Of a stretch of DNA of 64,000 nt, positions 1 through 7,657 are shown in pieces; within the stretch, counting starts at the first letter, position 1, and every line of letters starts with the position of its first letter. Made by a program: the position numbers and the translations under genes. Source of the DNA: an uncultured Eubacteriales bacterium. Lineage in GTDB: Bacteria > Bacillota > Clostridia > Oscillospirales > Acutalibacteraceae. Below the pieces are notes generated by a model. That model was not told where the DNA came from, did no database searches, and saw only the letters and a list, made by a program, of their open reading frames with translations. Location: the NCBI GenBank assembly GCA_934486615.1, contig CAKSQO010000004.1:1-64000 (forward strand). The letters run 5' to 3'.

Positions 1-68
1 TATTCGCTTGCAAATGGCATCGCATTAGCAAGCATCGCGTTTGGGTGCACACACCGCAAACACACTTG

Positions 69-111
69 TTAGGGGGCGTCTTTGACACCCGCACCCCCTA
101 AAACCCCCTAA
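69..111. other. candidate oriT / repeat at mobile-element end
   Basis: An 8-bp perfect inverted repeat (TTAGGGGG at 69-76, CCCCCTAA at 94-101) is followed by a direct second CCCCCTAA at 104-111. It lies about 35 bp upstream of a MobC-type gene, the usual place for an origin of transfer in mobilizable elements. The relaxase that would nick it is not in the window, so the oriT role is inference. It could also be a terminator for a gene further left. Confidence 0.3.
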
Positions 112-146
112 GAAAAAATGAAATCAAGGAAGGATGATGTTAATTC

Positions 147-503
147 ATGGAGAAGAAAACGGAAAGAATCAAGTTTTGGCTGACAGATAAAGAGCTGAAA
201 CAAATTGACCGCAAATCAAGAAAACTCGGTATGAATCGCTCCGAGTATATTCGCCATCTCATCGCTAACTGCAAGCTTGTCCACACGCCGGACATTGACT
301 ATGAGGACTATTACAACAGACTAAAATCTATCAGCGATAAGTTAAACAACCACCTGATATTTTTAAATCAAACCGGCACATTGGACGAGCCGCAGTTCCA
401 CCTGCTCTGCGAGGAGGCGGTCGAAACAGCCAAGCAACTATCTAATGAGCTTACCGAAAAGCTGGATATTGAAATCGAAAAATCAAAGGGGGTGAAGGCT
501 TGA
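147..503 (+). CDS. MobC-like mobilization accessory protein (ribbon-helix-helix)
   Basis: This 118-residue basic protein probably binds DNA near oriT and helps a relaxase assemble the relaxosome of a mobilizable element. Residues 1-40 read as a ribbon-helix-helix DNA-binding fold (IKFWLTDKEL followed by LGMNRSEYIRHLI), and the rest is helical and charged, as in the MobC family. The ATG follows AAGGAAGGATG. It is first in a run of element genes ending with the serine recombinase, and it overlaps the next gene by 4 bp, so the two are translationally coupled. The relaxase is not in view, so the MobC call rests on fold and context. A plain RHH repressor of the element is the alternative. Confidence 0.65.
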   Translation: MEKKTERIKFWLTDKELKQIDRKSRKLGMNRSEYIRHLIANCKLVHTPDIDYEDYYNRLKSISDKLNNHLIFLNQTGTLDEPQFHLLCEEAVETAKQLSNELTEKLDIEIEKSKGVKA

Positions 504-844
504 GAAACGGAAAGCACTATGTTCAAGTTCGGATGACAAAAGCCGAAAAAGAGAATTTCTTAAGGCTCAGTAAACTGTGCAACGCCCCTGAGAAAACAGT
601 TCTGTATTGGCTTGTAAATGACATGGTTGTCTACGAAAAGCCGCCTGAAATCTTTTTCAAAATATCAAAGCTGATGCGGAGACTGGAAACTAATGTAGAT
701 CATATTTGGCTCGGCCGCAGTAATTTATCGGAAGCGATAAAAACGAAATATTACAAGTTATCAAAAGCGTTGAACAATTACGATTGCGAAATCATTTACA
801 AAGGATTATTTGCAGAAGCACACTACGGCGAAGACCGTAAATAA
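500..844 (+). CDS. small element-encoded protein, RHH-like
   Basis: This 114-residue protein starts at a TTG that overlaps the preceding stop codon, with GGGGGTGAAGG as a well-placed ribosome site. The N-terminus (YVQVRMTKAEKENFLRLSKL) resembles the ribbon-helix-helix opening of the upstream gene, so the two look like divergent members of one mobilization-accessory group. The C-terminal half is helical and lysine-rich, with no motif I recognise. The tight coupling suggests that both products act in one complex, for example at oriT. No precise function can be given. Confidence 0.6.
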   Translation: MRNGKHYVQVRMTKAEKENFLRLSKLCNAPEKTVLYWLVNDMVVYEKPPEIFFKISKLMRRLETNVDHIWLGRSNLSEAIKTKYYKLSKALNNYDCEIIYKGLFAEAHYGEDRK

Positions 845-865
845 CAACATTGAAAGGCAGTAATT

Positions 866-1042
866 ATGAAACACACAAATCAAACTGCCGTTTCAATCAT
901 ATTTTCTATACACAATTTTCTACAAGAAACGGCAGACAAAAAGAAAATGAATTACGAAAGGATTATGTTGAATGAAAAACGAAACAAAAAAGTCTGCCGA
1001 AAAGGTAGTAAAGCAACCCAAACCGAAGCTAATGAACATTAA
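866..1042 (+). CDS. possible 58-residue small protein
   Basis: An ATG at 866 follows AAAGGCAG and opens a 58-codon frame that overlaps the start of the ParB-like gene by about 70 bp in another frame. The first 40 residues (MKHTNQTAVSIIF... LQETADKKKMNYER) look protein-like. After that it reads antiphase through the ParB-like N-terminus. It could be a small regulatory or leader peptide coupled to the downstream gene, or chance. Confidence 0.3.
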   Translation: MKHTNQTAVSIIFSIHNFLQETADKKKMNYERIMLNEKRNKKVCRKGSKATQTEANEH

Positions 1043-1868
1043 AATCGAAAAGCTCCACCCGTTTGAGAATCATCCATACAAGGTACTTGATGACGAGCCT
1101 ATGACAGAGCTTGTAGAGAGTATCAAAGAATACGGGCTGCTCAATCGCGTTATCGTCCGACCGATTGAGAACAACACTGAAGAATATGAAATCATATCCG
1201 GTCACCGCCGAGTACACGCCGCTGAGTTTCTTGAAATGAAAGAAGTCCCTGCGGTTGTTCATTTTATCGACCGTGATGAGGCCACGGCTATGATGGTAGA
1301 TTCCAATTGTCAGCGTGAGAATCTAACGCTTATGGAAAAGGCTCGTTCTTACCGTATGAAAGCAGACGCATTATCTCATCAAGGCAAATCTTTGGGACAG
1401 AATGTCCCGAAGTCCGAGGACAATCGAACTACGGCAAAAATAGGTAATGAAGCCGGCGACAGCTATAAAACCGTTCAACGCCTAATTCGTTTAACCTATC
1501 TCGTTCCTGAACTTCAAGGGTTTGTAGATAGCGGCAAGATGAAAATGCTCCCGGCTTATGAATTGTCTTTTCTAAATGAAGAAGCACAAAGAGATGTCAT
1601 TGACCGCATTGATGAAACGAAAAGCTTTCCATCCCACGCACAGGCTCGCCGTATGCGCACCGCTTTTGAAGAAGGCAAGCTTGACTATGATACCGTAACC
1701 GAAATTATGAACGAGCTGAAACCGAACCAAGTGGAAAAGCTCAAAATCCCAATGGACGATATACGCAAGTATGTGCCGAAATCCATGACACCCGCTGAAA
1801 TGCAGGCATACCTTCTCAAGCTCGTAAAACAGGATTACGACCGTCAGCATAACCGCGATGCGAGATAA
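972..1868 (+). CDS. ParB/RepB/Spo0J-type partition protein of the mobile element
   Basis: This 298-residue protein has a ParB N-terminal nuclease/CTPase-type domain at about residues 20-120, including the GHRR motif (IISGHRRVHAAEF) and the NCQRENLTLMEKARSY helix typical of the family. A helix-turn-helix-like middle (about 150-200) and a basic helical C-terminus follow. Such proteins are common in clostridial integrative elements, where they may aid maintenance of the excised circle or regulate transfer. No ParA partner lies next to it here. An AAAGGA site about 9 bp upstream supports the ATG at 972. It is much more AT-rich than the chromosomal genes to the right, consistent with transfer. Confidence 0.8.
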   Translation: MKNETKKSAEKVVKQPKPKLMNIKIEKLHPFENHPYKVLDDEPMTELVESIKEYGLLNRVIVRPIENNTEEYEIISGHRRVHAAEFLEMKEVPAVVHFIDRDEATAMMVDSNCQRENLTLMEKARSYRMKADALSHQGKSLGQNVPKSEDNRTTAKIGNEAGDSYKTVQRLIRLTYLVPELQGFVDSGKMKMLPAYELSFLNEEAQRDVIDRIDETKSFPSHAQARRMRTAFEEGKLDYDTVTEIMNELKPNQVEKLKIPMDDIRKYVPKSMTPAEMQAYLLKLVKQDYDRQHNRDAR

Positions 1869-1877
1869 GGAGAGCTT

Positions 1878-2138
1878 ATGAATAAGTTTATTGTAGGCTT
1901 CGGCGCCGCACCGCAGGAGTATGTTGTTAACGGAGTAAGATATGTGGTTGAGCCGAGATTTCAAAAGCCCGACTACAAAGAACCTAAAGAGAATACTGTG
2001 CTGAATAACCGTATCGGAAATTATCTCACAAGTGATTTCGCAGATTTGCCGTCTGTCGGTGCAAGTAATATAATAAGCACCGAATATGATTGTACGGCTG
2101 CCGGGAAGGAGGATAATAATGCAGCCGAAAAAGAATAA
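1878..2138 (+). CDS. small element-encoded protein of unknown function
   Basis: This 86-residue acidic protein has no motif I recognise. The ATG follows AAGGAGAG. It lies 9 bp after the ParB-like stop and overlaps the recombinase start by 20 bp, so it is probably co-transcribed and translationally coupled to the recombinase. The N-terminus (FIVGFGAAPQEYVVNGVRYVVEPRF) suggests a short beta-rich unit. It could be a recombinase accessory factor, but nothing in the sequence proves that. Confidence 0.6.
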   Translation: MNKFIVGFGAAPQEYVVNGVRYVVEPRFQKPDYKEPKENTVLNNRIGNYLTSDFADLPSVGASNIISTEYDCTAAGKEDNNAAEKE

Positions 2139-3825
2139 CAAAATCGGGATAACGGCGCTTTACTGCCGTTTGTCCCGTGATGACGGAATGGACGGTGAAA
2201 GCAATTCAATCGTCAATCAGAAAACGCTGCTTTCGCAAAAGGCAAAGGAAAAAGGATTGACCGATATAAAATTCTATGTGGATGACGGATACACAGGAAC
2301 AAATTTCAACCGACCGGGATTCGGGCAGTTAATATCGGATATTGAAATGGGATATATCTACGCCGTGATGGTAAAAGACCTATCCCGTCTCGGACGAGAT
2401 TATGTTTCGGTCGGTAATTATACCGATGTGTATTTTCCAGATCACGACATTCGGTTTATCGCCGTAAATGACGGAATAGACAGCGAGGAGGGCGAAAGCG
2501 AAATTGCCCCTTTTAAAAACATCTTAAACGAAATGTACGCGCGGGATATATCCAAGAAAATTCGTTCGTCACACAGACTGAGGGGCAGCATGGGTGAGCC
2601 TTTATCCCAACCGCCATATGGGTATATGAAATCCGCTGAAAACAAAAAGAAGTGGGTTATCGACCCGGAGGCAGCAGAGGTGGTAAAAAGCATTTTCAAA
2701 ATGTGTCTTGAGGGCAAGGGCAACGAAACTATCGCGCGAATATTGCAGGAGAAACAAATACTTGTTCCTATGGCGTATTGGCAAAGCAAAGGACTGCCGA
2801 GAGGCGGAAAGAAAACGCAGCCTAATCCGTACAAGTGCTGCAAGACGACAATTCAAAAGATTTTGTCTCAGCAGGAATACTGCGGTGATGTAATCAACTT
2901 CAAGACCTGCTCAAAGTCTTTTAAGAACAAAACAAGGCTTCCGAACAATCCTGAGAATTGGGCGATATTCAAGGATGTTCACGAGCCGATTATTGCACGG
3001 AGTGATTTTGAAAAGGTACAGACGCTGATAGCCAAAACCAAACGCCGTGCACCAAAGCCGAAAAACGGCGAGAAGAGCATATTCTGCGATTTGCTGTTCT
3101 GCGGAGACTGCCACAGCAAGCTCCGTCACCATACGAACACAATCAACAAAGATATTCATTACTTCGTATGTGCAAACAACAAGGTGGATTACAGAGGTGA
3201 CTGTCCCGGAAGACACTATGTCCGAGCAGATGCTGTTGAGCAGGTTGTTATGCTTGAGCTTCACCGAATGGCGGAGTTCCTTGAATCGGACGAAGAATCC
3301 TTTGCCGAGCTTCTCGCCCAAAAGACAGACAAGGAACTGTTGAAAGAAAAGAGGCACGATGAAGAGGAGCTTCAAAAAGCAATTATGCGAAACGATACCG
3401 TGGAACAACTTTATGAAAAGCTATATGAGGACAACGCTACCGGCAAGGTAAGCGACGAATGGTTTATGCAATTATCCCACAAGTATGAGGTAGAACGGTT
3501 GGAACTGAAAGCTAAGATAAAAACTCTCCGTCAAAAGCTTTCCGATTGCGGACAATGCGAAAGAGATCGTGAAACCTTTACCTCAGCAATCCGCAGGTTA
3601 ATGCGAATGGATCGACTAACTGCGCCGCTTCTCAGGGAACTCATCGACCATATTGATGTTTTTGAAACGGAAGGCAAAGGTAAAAACCGAACGCAGAGAA
3701 TCGTTATCTACTATCGCTTTGTCGGGTATGTGGAGATACCCGAGGTATCACGCAGACCGAATATCGTCGCAGATACACGAAAAGGTGTCGCGGTTGAGTA
3801 TTTAACAGAACCGAAAACGGCATAA
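2119..3825 (+). CDS. large serine recombinase (TnpX/TndX type)
   Basis: This 568-residue site-specific recombinase integrates and excises the element. The N-terminal resolvase domain carries the catalytic serine at about residue 19 (ALYCRLSRDD) and the DLSRLGRD motif. A recombinase domain follows (PYGYMKSAENKKKWVIDPEAA region), then a zinc ribbon (FCGDCHSKL ... DCPGRHYV), a coiled coil rich in Lys/Glu and a DUF4368-like tail. The ATG at 2119 is chosen because GGAAGGAGG sits about 7 bp upstream; an in-frame ATG at 2086 lacks such a site. It is the last gene of the element, as in Tn4451/Tn5397-type elements, and is immediately followed by chromosomal tRNA-Pro. It appears full length. Confidence 0.93.
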   Translation: MQPKKNNKIGITALYCRLSRDDGMDGESNSIVNQKTLLSQKAKEKGLTDIKFYVDDGYTGTNFNRPGFGQLISDIEMGYIYAVMVKDLSRLGRDYVSVGNYTDVYFPDHDIRFIAVNDGIDSEEGESEIAPFKNILNEMYARDISKKIRSSHRLRGSMGEPLSQPPYGYMKSAENKKKWVIDPEAAEVVKSIFKMCLEGKGNETIARILQEKQILVPMAYWQSKGLPRGGKKTQPNPYKCCKTTIQKILSQQEYCGDVINFKTCSKSFKNKTRLPNNPENWAIFKDVHEPIIARSDFEKVQTLIAKTKRRAPKPKNGEKSIFCDLLFCGDCHSKLRHHTNTINKDIHYFVCANNKVDYRGDCPGRHYVRADAVEQVVMLELHRMAEFLESDEESFAELLAQKTDKELLKEKRHDEEELQKAIMRNDTVEQLYEKLYEDNATGKVSDEWFMQLSHKYEVERLELKAKIKTLRQKLSDCGQCERDRETFTSAIRRLMRMDRLTAPLLRELIDHIDVFETEGKGKNRTQRIVIYYRFVGYVEIPEVSRRPNIVADTRKGVAVEYLTEPKTA

Positions 3826-3833
3826 CAAAAGGA

Positions 3834-3849
3834 GCAGGCGAAAACCTGC
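3834..3849 (+). terminator. weak hairpin after the recombinase gene
   Basis: A 5-bp stem (GCAGG/CCTGC) with a 6-nt loop lies 8 bp after the recombinase stop. There is no T-run, so it may be a weak terminator or part of the element end. Confidence 0.3.
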
Positions 3850-3871
3850 CCCCAACATAAAACCGTATCAA

Positions 3872-3921
3872 GATAAAAAAACGAGTATTCATAAAGTCAA
3901 ATACCTTATGAATACTCGATA
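3872..3921 (-). terminator. rho-independent terminator of tRNA-Pro, duplicated at tRNA-Leu
   Basis: Read on the minus strand, a stem of about 13 bp (CGAGTATTCATAA and its complement) is followed by a T-run right after the tRNA CCA end. The same 53-bp block, with two mismatches, stands after tRNA-Leu at 39753-39805. The similarity begins exactly at GATAAAAAA (3872), which is also where the mobile element plausibly ends. Confidence 0.85.
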
Positions 3922-3998
3922 TGGTCGAGGTGACAGGACTTGAACCTGCGGCCTCTGCGTCCCGAACGCAGCGCTCTACCAAACTGAGCCACACCTCG
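3922..3998 (-). tRNA. tRNA-Pro (CGG)
   Basis: This 77-nt cloverleaf has encoded CCA. The acceptor CGAGGTG pairs with CACCTCG, and the anticodon loop TTCGGGA gives anticodon CGG, decoding CCG. It lies next to the right end of the mobile element, though its 3' end and terminator are intact. Confidence 0.95.
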
Positions 3999-4028
3999 AA
4001 ATAGGTCGTATTTACCGACGACCTTGTT

Positions 4029-4057
4029 ATTATATAAAATCCGTGTGCAAATGTCAA
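4029..4057 (-). promoter_or_regulatory. promoter of tRNA-Pro
   Basis: Minus strand: TTGACA, 17-bp spacer, TATAAT, about 30 bp upstream of the tRNA. It matches the housekeeping sigma consensus exactly. Confidence 0.85.
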
Positions 4058-4065
4058 TAGCAAAA

Positions 4066-4404
4066 TTACAAATTTATAATCAAAACCGAGGTTAAAATTA
4101 TCGAAAACACACCCGTTATCAGGAAATAGACGGTTTTGGCCTTACCTTTATAATACGCAGACATTGCGCCCACAAGAGCAGCGCAAACGGCGATGCCGAT
4201 GATGTCGGTGATGGCCACGACAGTAGCAGTCTGAATATGCAGCAGCCTGGATATGGGCTTTGCAGTGAAATAGGCGATTATATGGAACAGCGGCACTATT
4301 CCGAGCGGGAGAACGCTTAGTCCGAAGCGGCGTCGGCCGGTTCTGAAATAGATAAAAGTTATCGACAGCAAGAGTGCGATTATCGCCAAACATTCTATAA
4401 ACAC
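4066..4404 (-). CDS. small multi-pass membrane protein, unknown function
   Basis: This protein of about 112 residues has three or four hydrophobic segments: IECLAIIALLLSITFIYF near the start, LPLGIVPLFHIIAYF, TATVVAITDIIGIAVCAALVGAM, and VYFLITGVFSIILTSVLI at the end. A basic loop (RTGRRRFG) follows the first segment. Both TTG (4407) and GTG (4404) are possible starts; AAAGGCGGG about 12 bp upstream serves either. It is a stand-alone gene facing away from tRNA-Lys, with no partner to suggest a role. Expression is inferred only from the open frame, hydrophobic pattern and ribosome site. Confidence 0.6.
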   Translation of the reverse strand: MFIECLAIIALLLSITFIYFRTGRRRFGLSVLPLGIVPLFHIIAYFTAKPISRLLHIQTATVVAITDIIGIAVCAALVGAMSAYYKGKAKTVYFLITGVFSIILTSVLIINL

Positions 4405-4483
4405 CAAAAATCGCCCGCCTTTCGGTTACCATAATATTGCAAATAATTATTACGCCGGGTGCGTTTTTAACATTATTAACACA

Positions 4484-4539
4484 GTTTTCAACAACCCTAT
4501 TACCCTTTTCAGATGAAAAATCGGAAAAGTGTTGAAAAC
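4484..4539. repeat. 10-bp inverted repeat in the intergenic region
   Basis: GTTTTCAACA at 4484-4493 is repeated inverted at 4530-4539. The rest of 4408-4671 is AT-rich with no gene seen. The repeat could be an operator or a weak attenuator for the membrane protein gene. Confidence 0.4.
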
Positions 4540-4671
4540 GCAGCAAGCTTTTAATCAATATGTTAACAACGTCAGATTTACATAAATAATTTTGCCGATA
4601 TAATGATTATACAGACCGCTGCGAAAAAAATCAAGTAATTTCGGCGGCACATCAAATAAATAAAATATAAC

Positions 4672-4700
4672 TTGACATTAATTGATAATATTGATATAAT
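4672..4700 (+). promoter_or_regulatory. promoter of the tRNA-Lys/tRNA-Val pair
   Basis: TTGACA at 4672-4677, 17-bp spacer, TATAAT at 4695-4700, 22 bp before tRNA-Lys. Confidence 0.9.
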
Positions 4701-4722
4701 AATCAAGTCCGCAAAACGGTAC

Positions 4723-4798
4723 GAGCCATTAGCTCAGTCGGCAGAGCACTTGACTTTTAATCAAGGTGTCCGGAGTTCGAATCTCCGATGGCTCACCA
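4723..4798 (+). tRNA. tRNA-Lys (TTT)
   Basis: A 76-nt cloverleaf with encoded CCA; anticodon loop CTTTTAA gives anticodon TTT. It is first of a two-tRNA transcript with tRNA-Val. Confidence 0.96.
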
Positions 4799-4829
4799 TA
4801 CGCCCACTGTTATGTGGGCGTATTTAATA

Positions 4830-4906
4830 GGAGGCATAGCTCAGCTGGTCAGAGTGCCTGCTTCACACGCAGGAGGTCGCAGGTTCGAGCCCCGCTGTCT
4901 CCACCA
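4830..4906 (+). tRNA. tRNA-Val (CAC)
   Basis: A 77-nt cloverleaf with encoded CCA; anticodon loop TTCACAC gives anticodon CAC. It lies 31 bp after tRNA-Lys, with a terminator directly behind. Confidence 0.95.
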
Positions 4907-4945
4907 AAATCGGCAAAGCTCAGATGAGCTTTGCCGATTTTACTA
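4907..4945 (+). terminator. terminator of the Lys-Val tRNA transcript
   Basis: A long perfect stem (AAATCGGCAAAGCTCA and its complement, 2-nt loop) ends in a T-rich tract directly after the tRNA-Val CCA. Confidence 0.9.
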
Positions 4946-4953
4946 TACCGATA

Positions 4954-4987
4954 AAAAAACAGACATCCGATTGGATGTCTGTTTTTT
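4954..4987 (-). terminator. terminator of tRNA-Gln (bidirectional)
   Basis: A 15-bp stem (AAAAAACAGACATCC and complement, GATT loop) carries A and T tracts on both sides. It can stop the Lys-Val transcript and the oncoming tRNA-Gln. Confidence 0.85.
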
Positions 4988-4989
4988 CT

Positions 4990-5063
4990 TGGCAGCGGTA
5001 TAAGGATTCGAACCTCAACAAACAGAGTCAGAGTCTGTCGTGCTACCGTTACACAATACCGCT
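4990..5063 (-). tRNA. tRNA-Gln (CTG)
   Basis: A 74-nt cloverleaf with encoded CCA. The acceptor AGCGGTA pairs with TACCGCT; loop CTCTGAC gives anticodon CTG. Confidence 0.93.
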
Positions 5064-5092
5064 ATAAAAGTCATCTGTCGACGACCTTTACT

Positions 5093-5120
5093 ATTATACC
5101 CATATTTTTCTGTTTGTCAA
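5093..5120 (-). promoter_or_regulatory. promoter of tRNA-Gln
   Basis: Minus strand: TTGACA, 16-bp spacer, TATAAT, ending about 30 bp before the tRNA. Confidence 0.85.
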
Positions 5121-5135
5121 GTGCTTTCGGCAAAA

Positions 5136-5849
5136 TTATTTTATCTTAATTCTGTCGGGCAGCCCCCCGTCGAGAAAAGCTATCGAACGCTCAATCGCGT
5201 CCTTGGAGTTACCCCAGTCGGCGTCCTCGGAATTGTTGCGATAGTCGAACATCCTGCAGAAGTGCTGCACGTCGCCGCTCAACTCATCGAGGTACGCAAG
5301 CGTGATGCGCTTAGTCTCCCGCTCGAGCTGCTTTGCCATATCGCGGTTCATATTCTCGGGAATCGAGCCTACTATCAACGAGCAGTGCGGCAGACAAAAC
5401 TCGCTCTGCTCGGAGTACAGACGGCGGAAGTCCTTGTCGCTCTCATAGGTACGATAAATCGTCGACAGCATATGCTCCGCACCGAAGTTCATCTTGTCAC
5501 AGACAAAGCACGTCTCGCTCAAACGCACGGCCTTGTACATAATCTTTTTAGTGCTCGGTTTGAAGAGCTTCCTGCCCTCGCCGAACACGCCGTTCTTGAT
5601 CTCGGTCAGGTGGCTGTCAAGCATCAGCGCGAGCGAGAGCCTGTTGTTGGCGCGGCGCATTTTTGCGAAATGCTCACGGCAGAAGCCCAGCTCGTTGGTC
5701 TTAACGCGCACGTCGGGCTCCATCATCGCAGCGCCCATAATGTAGTCGATAACGCGCTTTTCGGCAACAGCCCGCATACGGCACAGCGGGCAGCCGTCCT
5801 TCGGCTCAAACCCCTCGCTCACGGGAATGGTACAAATATCTTCACGCAT
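5136..5849 (-). CDS. DUF6062-type cysteine-rich protein
   Basis: This protein of about 237 residues has two repeats of the same metal-binding-like pattern: CPLC followed by GFCREHF, and CFVC followed by EFCLPHC. Each places CxxC about 35-45 residues before a C-x2-H. That matches the DUF6062 family of clostridial proteins, whose biochemical role is not known to me; zinc binding is inferred from the pattern. The ATG at 5849 is preferred because GGAG lies 11 bp upstream; an in-frame ATG at 5870 has no good site. It is convergent with tRNA-Gln on its own strand and divergent from the glycosylase gene, so it is probably monocistronic. Confidence 0.75.
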   Translation of the reverse strand: MREDICTIPVSEGFEPKDGCPLCRMRAVAEKRVIDYIMGAAMMEPDVRVKTNELGFCREHFAKMRRANNRLSLALMLDSHLTEIKNGVFGEGRKLFKPSTKKIMYKAVRLSETCFVCDKMNFGAEHMLSTIYRTYESDKDFRRLYSEQSEFCLPHCSLIVGSIPENMNRDMAKQLERETKRITLAYLDELSGDVQHFCRMFDYRNNSEDADWGNSKDAIERSIAFLDGGLPDRIKIK

Positions 5850-5923
5850 TGCGGTCACTTCTCCAATCATTTTGTGCTTTCAATTATAGCACAGTTGTGG
5901 TACAATGACAAGCGGTGATAATA

Positions 5924-6772
5924 ATGCTTGAAACTTCGGATAAAATCTGCGCCCGCGTCGGCAGCGACCTGGCCGTGACCGTTGAAGGACAATTTGATCT
6001 CGCGGCCACGCTCGACTGCGGACAGGCGTTTCGCTGGCAGCAGACGGGCGACAAATGGATCGGAGTGGCTCACGGCCGCGTGCTCACGCTTTATCAGGAC
6101 GGCAACCGTCTGGTGCTCGAAAACAGCGACGAAGCCGAGTTCGACTCCGTCTGGCGCGAGTATTTCGACCTCGACCGCGACTACGGTGCTGTTATCGCGG
6201 CTATAAGCGAGAACGCGACGCTGAAAGCCGTCAGCGATTACGCGGGCGGCATCAAGCTGCTGCGGCAGGAGCCGTGGGAGGCGCTGTGCTCCTTCATAAT
6301 CTCGCAAAACAACAACATTCCGCGCATCAAGGGCATCATCGACCGCCTGTGCGCAGGCTTCGGCGATGACATCGGCGGTGGCTTCTATTCGTTCCCCGAC
6401 GCGTCGGCCGTCGCTGCTGCGGGAGTCGACGGGCTCGCCGTGCTGCGCAGCGGATTCAGGGCGAAGTACATAATCGACGCAGCCGAAAAGGTTGCATCAG
6501 GCGCTGTCGACCTCGGTGAGCTTGTCTACCTTCCGCTCGATGAGGCACGAGCAAGGCTGATGACGATAAAAGGCGTCGGACCGAAGGTTGCCGACTGTAC
6601 GCTGCTGTTCGGCTGCGGTCGCGTAGACAGCTTCCCCGTCGACGTGTGGATTAAGCGCGCCATGCAAAAGCTGTTCGGCGGTGAGCTGCCCGATTGCGCC
6701 AAACCCTATGCCGGTATCGTTCAGCAGTACATCTTCCACTACGCGCGCATGACAAAGCTGCAAACAGACTAA
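5924..6772 (+). CDS. 8-oxoguanine DNA glycosylase (OGG1-type, HhH-GPD)
   Basis: This protein of about 282 residues removes oxidized guanine from DNA in base-excision repair and can nick the abasic site. An OGG-type N-terminal domain (about 20-110, with CGQAFRWQQ) precedes the HhH-GPD domain (FIISQNNNIPRI; IKGVGPKVADCTLLFGCG; FPVDVW). The lysine in GVGPKVADC and the aspartate in PVDVW correspond to the catalytic residues known in OGG1. ATG 5924 has GGTG just upstream; GTG 5915 is the alternative. It is single, divergent from the DUF6062-type gene, and followed by a strong GC hairpin. Confidence 0.9.
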   Translation: MLETSDKICARVGSDLAVTVEGQFDLAATLDCGQAFRWQQTGDKWIGVAHGRVLTLYQDGNRLVLENSDEAEFDSVWREYFDLDRDYGAVIAAISENATLKAVSDYAGGIKLLRQEPWEALCSFIISQNNNIPRIKGIIDRLCAGFGDDIGGGFYSFPDASAVAAAGVDGLAVLRSGFRAKYIIDAAEKVASGAVDLGELVYLPLDEARARLMTIKGVGPKVADCTLLFGCGRVDSFPVDVWIKRAMQKLFGGELPDCAKPYAGIVQQYIFHYARMTKLQTD

Positions 6773-6777
6773 CCCCC

Positions 6778-6820
6778 CCGCCCCGCTCCGGTCGAAGCCG
6801 AAGCGGGGCGGTTTCTCCTT
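6778..6820 (+). terminator. terminator after the glycosylase gene
   Basis: A GC-rich stem (CCGCCCCGCT paired with AGCGGGGCGG) is followed by a T-rich tract six bases after the stop. The remaining 6821-6988 shows no gene. Confidence 0.85.
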
Positions 6821-6988
6821 TTATATCCCCTACACGATACCTCAAAGTTCCTTAAGCGCCGAATTTAACCCCTGCTTCCTGTTGCCCTTTCACCGCGGCG
6901 CGTCTATGACTGCCGCGCTGACGAACACGTTCATATCCGTTATTCTGTAATATCCGTTCCATATCCCTTATAGAAATTTGCCGCGTAA

Positions 6989-7159
6989 TTACACCGCGCT
7001 TTCATTAAGAGACCCGATAAGTTCTTCAAACGAGTCAACCGCAGCGTCAAGATTCTCTACTGCCAATTCCATATTTGAATAGCGCTCGGTTTCCTCCAAA
7101 CTCTCCGGCATATTGTCAAGAGCGTCCTGCTCCTCATCACGGAGGCTTTCTTGCTCTAA
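6989..7159 (-). pseudogene. C-terminal fragment of an acidic helical protein
   Basis: On the minus strand 57 codons are open from 7159 down to a TAA at 6989, with strong amphipathic coding character (EQESLRDEEQDALDNM near its start, LDAAVDSFEELIGSL near its end). There is no start codon: an in-frame TAA stands immediately upstream, at the end of the neighbouring gene. It resembles the acidic tails seen on small phage or plasmid proteins. It is most simply the 3' remnant of a gene whose front was deleted. Confidence 0.55.
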
Positions 7160-7162
7160 AGA

Positions 7163-7513
7163 TTAATACACAGATGCAAATGGGTCTTCTTCGATTCTTT
7201 TTATTTTATCTTGAATAGCTTGAAGCTGCTCATCGGTAATATATTCAACCAACTTTTCAGGAGGCATCTTACGTAGCTTATCTTCCTTTAGACTTATAAA
7301 ATATTCTTTGTCAATAACCATTCTCCGCGCTTTATCATAAATCTCACACGCCTTAATGTACTCCAGATCTCCGCGAACGCCCTTACCGATTTCGTATTCC
7401 CATTGCTTAGAAAGCGCTTGCATATCCCGTAAATTATTATTTGATTTATTATTTTCAACTCCAAACCCAATCAACGAACCAAACAGCGCCAAAAAAGAAC
7501 CAATTCCACTCAT
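7163..7513 (-). CDS. hypothetical protein with one N-terminal hydrophobic segment
   Basis: This 116-residue protein begins with a hydrophobic stretch (GIGSFLALFGSLIGFGV), possibly a membrane anchor or signal. A charged helical region follows (about 25-110), rich in Lys/Glu (DKEYFISLKEDKLRKM; LQAIQDKIKRIEEDP). The ATG has a near-perfect AAGGAGGAAAT site. Its low GC and its position between a gene remnant and the zinc operon mark it as a recent arrival. I do not recognise a family. Confidence 0.6.
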   Translation of the reverse strand: MSGIGSFLALFGSLIGFGVENNKSNNNLRDMQALSKQWEYEIGKGVRGDLEYIKACEIYDKARRMVIDKEYFISLKEDKLRKMPPEKLVEYITDEQLQAIQDKIKRIEEDPFASVY

Positions 7514-7657
7514 TTTTAATTTCCTCCTTAAATTATTTGATTTTATAACATCACACTAAGTGTGTCATAAATGGGACACTAATGGCAATCCGTGCGTTAT
7601 GCCAACATTATTCACATTATAATGCTGTTTCTTATCATTTAAGCGGATTTTCCCGAT

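Noticed and set aside
5040..5918. 292-codon plus-strand frame opposite the DUF6062-type gene
   Set aside because: Starts inside tRNA-Gln and has no ribosome site; the opposite strand carries the conserved cysteine pattern.
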